Source: JABEVB01 sp049965775 (GTDB lineage Bacteria; Planctomycetota; Phycisphaerae; WQYP01). Taken from it: 8,296 bases of DNA. The notes under the pieces are model-generated. The model ran no database searches. It was given only the letters and a program-made list of their open reading frames with translations, and had not been told where the DNA came from. The translations under genes were made by a program, and so were the position numbers. Positions 5,443-8,296 of this stretch are shown here, piece after piece (positions within the stretch are counted from its first letter, which is position 1; the number at the start of each line of letters is the position of its first letter). The DNA is taken from positions 1 to 8,296 of the forward strand of contig JBMFVX010000134.1 of the NCBI GenBank assembly GCA_049965775.1, written 5' to 3'.

Positions 5443-7620
5443 TCAGCGTCGCCGCGACCCGCCGCGCTTAACTTTTTTCTGTTGCGGCGTCATGGCCGGC
5501 TTGTTGGCCAGCCGGCGCGAAAGCCCTTCATCTATGGCGGCGGCCAGGGCCTCGTCGCGCTGGGCGTTTTCCGCATCAAACAGATTTGGGCCCTGCTCGG
5601 AGGTGCTTACAGATTTTATTTCGTCGCGTAACTCTTTGATTTTGTCGCGCAGCGTGGCGGCACGCTCAAACTCCAGATTGTTGGCCGCAGTGAGCATTTC
5701 GTCTTCCAGCATACGCAGCATTTCCTGCTGGTCATACTGGGTGTCGGATGAGGCGACAATTTCGCGGGCGGTGCGCCGCGCCTGCAATTCGGAATCTATC
5801 CCTTTTCGAATGGCTTTGCTTATGCTTTGCGGCGTAATGCCATGATCCGTATTGTATTGTTCCTGCAACTGTCGGCGGCGCGAAGTTTCATCCATCGCCC
5901 GCTTCATGGCGGGGGTCACGTTGTCGGCATAGAGAAACACCCGGGCATTGACGTTGCGGGCGCAGCGGCCGATCATTTGTATCAACGAAGTTTCGCTCCG
6001 CAAAAAGCCCTGCTTATCGGCATCCATAATGGCCACCATAGACACTTCGGGCAGGTCAAGCCCCTCGCGCAGCAGGTTAACGCCGACCAGGCAATCAAAA
6101 GAACCTTCGCGCAATTCTCGCAGTATTTCCACCCGTTCAAAGGTTTGAATTTCGCTGTGCAGATATTTGCAGCGCAGTCCCGCTTCACCAAGGTAATGGG
6201 CCAAATCTTCGGCCAGCCGTTTGGTAAGTGTAGTCACCAGCGAACGCTCGCCTTTGTCGGCCCGCAGCTTCACCTCGGCCAACAAATCGGCCACCTGCCC
6301 TTGCGCGGGCCGCACCTCTATCTGCGGGTCCATAAGCCCGGTGGGCCTTATCACCTGTTCCACCACCGCCCCGCCGGTAAGCGCAAGTTCAAACTTACCC
6401 GGCGTCGCAGATACAAACAGCACCCGATCCCACATGGAACGAAACTCTTCAAACGTCATGGGCCGGTTGTCCAATGCCGACGGCAGCCGAAAGCCGTGCT
6501 CCACCAGCACCTGCTTGCGATTGCGGTCGCCGGCGTACATCGCATTGATCTGCGGAATCGTCACATGCGATTCGTCAATAATCAGCAGGTACTGCTTGGG
6601 AAAGTAATCCATGAGCGTGCAGGGCTTGGCCCCCGGCGGCAACCCGCTGATGTGCCTCGAGTAATTTTCGATGCCGCTGCAAAACCCTGTTTCAAGCAGC
6701 ATTTCCAGATCATATTTGGTTCGGGCCAGCAGCCGCTGCGCTTCCAGCAACTTACCCAGCGAGCGCAGCTCCTTTACGCGGGCGTCCAACTCGGCGCGAA
6801 TGTCGCTTACGGCGCGGGCCATGGTGTCGTCGTCGGCAACATAATGCTTGGCGGGGTAAATAAATGCCTGGTTTTCTTCAGTGAGCCGCTCCCCGCTGAC
6901 GGGGTGAATATTCCAGAGAGCCTCCACGGTGTCGCCAAACATTTCTATTCGCAGGGCAGTGGTTTCATACGCGGGAAAAAGCTCAATAACATCGCCGCGC
7001 ACTCTAAATACGCCTCGCTTAAACTCAATGTCGTTGCGGTCGTACTGCATGTCTACCAGCGAGCGCATTAGCTCTTCGCGGGGGTAATCGGCCCCGCGCT
7101 GCAGCGAAATCACTTTCTTCTTGTACTCCTCCGGAGAACCCAACCCGAAGATGCAGCTTACCGAAGCCACGGTCAATACATCGCGCCGGCCGATGAGGTT
7201 GCTCGTGGTTGCCAACCGCAGGCGGTCCAGATCATCATTGCGGGCCGCGTCTTTTTCAATGTAAATGTCGCGCTGCGGAATGTACGCTTCCGGCTGGTAA
7301 TAGTCGTAGTAACTTACAAAGTAATTGACGGCATTATGCGGCAAAAGCTCGCGGAACTCCTCAAAAAGCTGCGCAGCGAGCGTTTTGTTATGACTGATGA
7401 CCAGGGTCGGAAGCCCCAGCCGCATCGCCACATGGGCCATGGTAAATGTTTTGCCCGAACCGGTAACACCCATCAGAACCTGGTGCTTGTCGCCGCGGTT
7501 AAAGCCATCAACCAGCTTTTCAATGGCCGCAGGCTGATCGCCCGCAGGCTCAAATGGACTTTCAATCTTAAACGCCGCCGGCAGTGCGGGAGTCGGCGCC
7601 GAGTTTTCAGCAATGCTCAT
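5443..7620 (-). CDS. uvrB: Excinuclease ABC subunit B (UvrB)
   Basis: UvrB is the damage-verifying helicase of nucleotide excision repair. It is loaded by UvrA, inserts a beta-hairpin between the strands and recruits UvrC. The 725-residue protein has Walker A GVTGSGKT at 51-58, the tyrosine-rich beta-hairpin YYDYYQPEAYIP from 104, a DEAD-type IDESH motif, the VSATP motif, and helicase motif VI as QMIGRCARN (548-556; many family members have QTIGRAARN). The UVR domain for UvrA/UvrC contact lies at 633-668. A tail of about 57 residues ending in a very basic stretch extends beyond it, longer than in E. coli UvrB (673 residues overall). The frame is open back to ATG 7698, but ATG 7620 is preferred: upstream residues do not resemble UvrB and a promoter -10 box lies within them. 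UvrA and UvrC genes are not in the window. Confidence 0.97.
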   Translation of the reverse strand: MSIAENSAPTPALPAAFKIESPFEPAGDQPAAIEKLVDGFNRGDKHQVLMGVTGSGKTFTMAHVAMRLGLPTLVISHNKTLAAQLFEEFRELLPHNAVNYFVSYYDYYQPEAYIPQRDIYIEKDAARNDDLDRLRLATTSNLIGRRDVLTVASVSCIFGLGSPEEYKKKVISLQRGADYPREELMRSLVDMQYDRNDIEFKRGVFRVRGDVIELFPAYETTALRIEMFGDTVEALWNIHPVSGERLTEENQAFIYPAKHYVADDDTMARAVSDIRAELDARVKELRSLGKLLEAQRLLARTKYDLEMLLETGFCSGIENYSRHISGLPPGAKPCTLMDYFPKQYLLIIDESHVTIPQINAMYAGDRNRKQVLVEHGFRLPSALDNRPMTFEEFRSMWDRVLFVSATPGKFELALTGGAVVEQVIRPTGLMDPQIEVRPAQGQVADLLAEVKLRADKGERSLVTTLTKRLAEDLAHYLGEAGLRCKYLHSEIQTFERVEILRELREGSFDCLVGVNLLREGLDLPEVSMVAIMDADKQGFLRSETSLIQMIGRCARNVNARVFLYADNVTPAMKRAMDETSRRRQLQEQYNTDHGITPQSISKAIRKGIDSELQARRTAREIVASSDTQYDQQEMLRMLEDEMLTAANNLEFERAATLRDKIKELRDEIKSVSTSEQGPNLFDAENAQRDEALAAAIDEGLSRRLANKPAMTPQQKKVKRGGSRRR

Positions 7621-7627
7621 TCGGTTA

Positions 7628-7655
7628 ATTATAGAACGAACCACGGCTGCGACAA
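7628..7655 (-). promoter_or_regulatory. Candidate uvrB promoter, possibly leaderless
   Basis: On the minus strand a perfect TATAAT -10 box (7628-7633) lies 16 bases after TTGTCG (7650-7655, 4 of 6 to the -35 consensus). Only 7 bases separate the -10 box from the uvrB ATG at 7620, so transcription would start at or within a base or two of the start codon. No Shine-Dalgarno sequence precedes that ATG, which fits a leaderless message. A GTTCGTTC direct repeat lies between the two boxes. Confidence 0.5.
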
Positions 7656-7950
7656 AATCGCACGACCGACAACGGCCCCAGCCCCACCGGTTCATCATCT
7701 GGGCCAGAGCCTGAATTCATCCCGCAGTGTATTCACCATTCTTGGGGAAGCCCACACGCGTTGTTTGCGCCCAGCAGCAGCCGCTGTTCTGTTCCAGCCG
7801 AGCTGGCGTCCCCACCTCCTCCTGCATCATTACACCGGCACTACTCTTTCCCTTGCGGGCGACTTGCAGCATCCACAAAATCCGATAATGGAACCACGTC
7901 AACCTTGTCCGCCAGAGAATAGCGCCGCGTGCCTAGGTAATCCATACCAA

Positions 7951-7979
7951 GAACATCCACCAGTCAATGGTGGATGTTC
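7951..7979. repeat. Perfect 12-bp inverted repeat
   Basis: GAACATCCACCA (7951-7962) is the exact inverse of TGGTGGATGTTC (7968-7979) around a 5-base centre. It could form a strong hairpin in RNA or DNA, or be a binding site for a dimeric regulator. No T-run follows on either strand, so it is not a standard rho-independent terminator. It lies about 330 bases upstream of the uvrB start. Confidence 0.8.
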
Positions 7980-7994
7980 ATTGTGGCGCACAAT
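7980..7994. repeat. 6-bp inverted repeat next to the 12-bp one
   Basis: ATTGTG and CACAAT flank a GCG centre, forming a perfect 6-bp inverted repeat directly adjacent to the 12-bp repeat at 7951-7979. It overlaps the 8-bp palindrome ACAATTGT (7990-7997), and TTGT/ACAA around CAA follows at 7994-8004, so several small symmetric elements are packed together. Confidence 0.55.
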
Positions 7995-8014
7995 TGTCAA
8001 ACAACCCATAATTC

Positions 8015-8154
8015 ACCGCCAAGGAGTGGCAATTTATCTTTACTCGGCCTGCTGCGAGCCAGCCGCAAACATTCGCCATTCACTAACCGCATTTAAGGGT
8101 GGGCAACTGATGGACAAGGCCCTTTCGTTCCTCAGGGGGGCACACCTTGGCGGT
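8015..8154. repeat. Long-range inverted repeat pair enclosing 112 bases
   Basis: ACCGCCAAGGAGTG at 8015-8028 is the inverse of CACACCTTGGCGGT at 8141-8154 in 13 of 14 positions, with the first 10 matching exactly. The pair could be the closing stem of a structured RNA of about 140 bases, or the ends of a small inverted-repeat element. No flanking direct duplication is evident. The left arm contains AAGGAG, which looks like a strong ribosome binding site but has no ATG at the right distance. Confidence 0.45.
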
Positions 8155-8246
8155 AGCATTGAAAATAAGGCTCTTCGGGCAATCGAGTGGGTAAATTATC
8201 CTGAAAAACATGATATGAGCCTTCATTGACGGTCGTTTTCTGCTAC

Positions 8247-8277
8247 TTGACAGATTTTCAGAACTGTTGATTGTAAT
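8247..8277 (+). promoter_or_regulatory. Possible plus-strand promoter at the right edge
   Basis: A perfect TTGACA (8247-8252) is followed by TGTAAT (8272-8277, 5 of 6 to the -10 consensus), but the 19-base spacing is longer than the usual 16-18. Transcription would run rightward out of the window. An ATG at 8281 begins a frame open to the edge, but it would lie at or before the start point, so the assignment is weak. Confidence 0.2.
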
Positions 8278-8296
8278 GGGATGGAAAAACGTAAAC

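Larger units (their letters stand above)
7656..8296. other. Intergenic region right of uvrB without a confident gene
   Basis: No gene can be assigned with confidence here. One plus-strand frame is free of stops through the whole stretch up to TGA 8227-8229, with possible ATG starts at 7888 and 8110. Its predicted peptide is rich in Pro, His, Ser and Cys, and no convincing ribosome binding site precedes 7888. On the minus strand a frame is open from the right edge to TAG at 8083-8085 (70 codons). The two overlap, so at most one is coding over 8083-8229. From about 8160 to the edge the DNA is visibly more AT-rich than the gene block. Inverted repeats at 7951-8004 and 8015/8154 are the main structural features. 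No tRNA, rRNA or known riboswitch is recognised. Confidence 0.4.

Noticed and set aside
5827..7071. 414-codon plus-strand open frame opposite uvrB
   Set aside because: It lies entirely antisense to a clear uvrB gene, and its His/Gln/Arg-rich translation has no recognisable motif. It is a by-product of GC-rich codon usage.
7634..7643. GTTCGTTC repeat in the uvrB promoter as a LexA/SOS box
   Set aside because: It fits neither the GAAC-N4-GTTC type, nor GTTC-N7-GTTC, nor the E. coli CTG-N10-CAG box, so SOS control cannot be claimed.
7621..7698. 26-residue N-terminal extension of UvrB from ATG 7698
   Set aside because: The extra residues do not resemble UvrB, no ribosome binding site precedes 7698, and a good -10 promoter box lies inside the extension.
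7717..7902. 61-codon minus-strand frame upstream of uvrB
   Set aside because: It uses a TTG start, lacks a ribosome binding site and recognisable motifs, and is probably chance.
1..8296. CRISPR array, tRNA, rRNA, tmRNA, insertion sequence or defence system
   Set aside because: I looked on both strands and found no regularly spaced repeats, cloverleaf or T-loop signatures, transposase or known defence domains.

Overview
The window looks like a piece of a bacterial chromosome carrying mostly housekeeping genes. Six confident protein genes all lie on the minus strand, so they read from right to left. The best guess for the host is the phylum Planctomycetota, possibly a Phycisphaerae-like lineage. 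This rests on the membrane-anchored Hanks-type Ser/Thr kinase with an extra N-terminal module, the moderately high GC content and the general style of the proteins. It is an inference and no rRNA or marker gene confirms it.

In transcription order the layout is as follows. Positions 7621-8296 form a 676-base region with no confident gene, holding conspicuous inverted repeats at 7951-8004 and 8015/8154. uvrB (5443-7620) encodes the damage-verifying helicase of nucleotide excision repair. A well-formed -10 box sits so close to its start codon that the mRNA may be leaderless. After a 104-base gap comes a tight three-gene block: plsY (acyl-phosphate:glycerol-3-phosphate acyltransferase), a Gfo/Idh/MocA-type oxidoreductase and an AAG-type 3-methyladenine DNA glycosylase. 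The gaps in this block are 6 and 4 bases, and the ribosome binding sites lie inside the upstream genes, so the block is almost certainly one transcript.

A 195-base intergenic region (2752-2946) with two candidate promoters and a small palindrome precedes a Ser/Thr kinase (1474-2751). The kinase has a tandem N-terminal module resembling the GspE/PilB (MshEN) N-terminal domain and a C-terminal membrane anchor. A UbiA-superfamily prenyltransferase (399-1394) follows 79 bases further on. Positions 1-398 hold no confident gene: there is a possible gene end and terminator at the extreme left, and hairpin-forming DNA at 212-299.

Functionally the window combines two DNA repair enzymes of different pathways (UvrB and the alkyl-base glycosylase), a step of phospholipid synthesis (PlsY), a membrane prenyltransferase and a membrane-tethered kinase. 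I do not see a defence system, CRISPR array, insertion sequence, tRNA or rRNA. The items most worth a second look are the kinase architecture, the likely leaderless uvrB transcript and the inverted-repeat-rich region to the right of uvrB.
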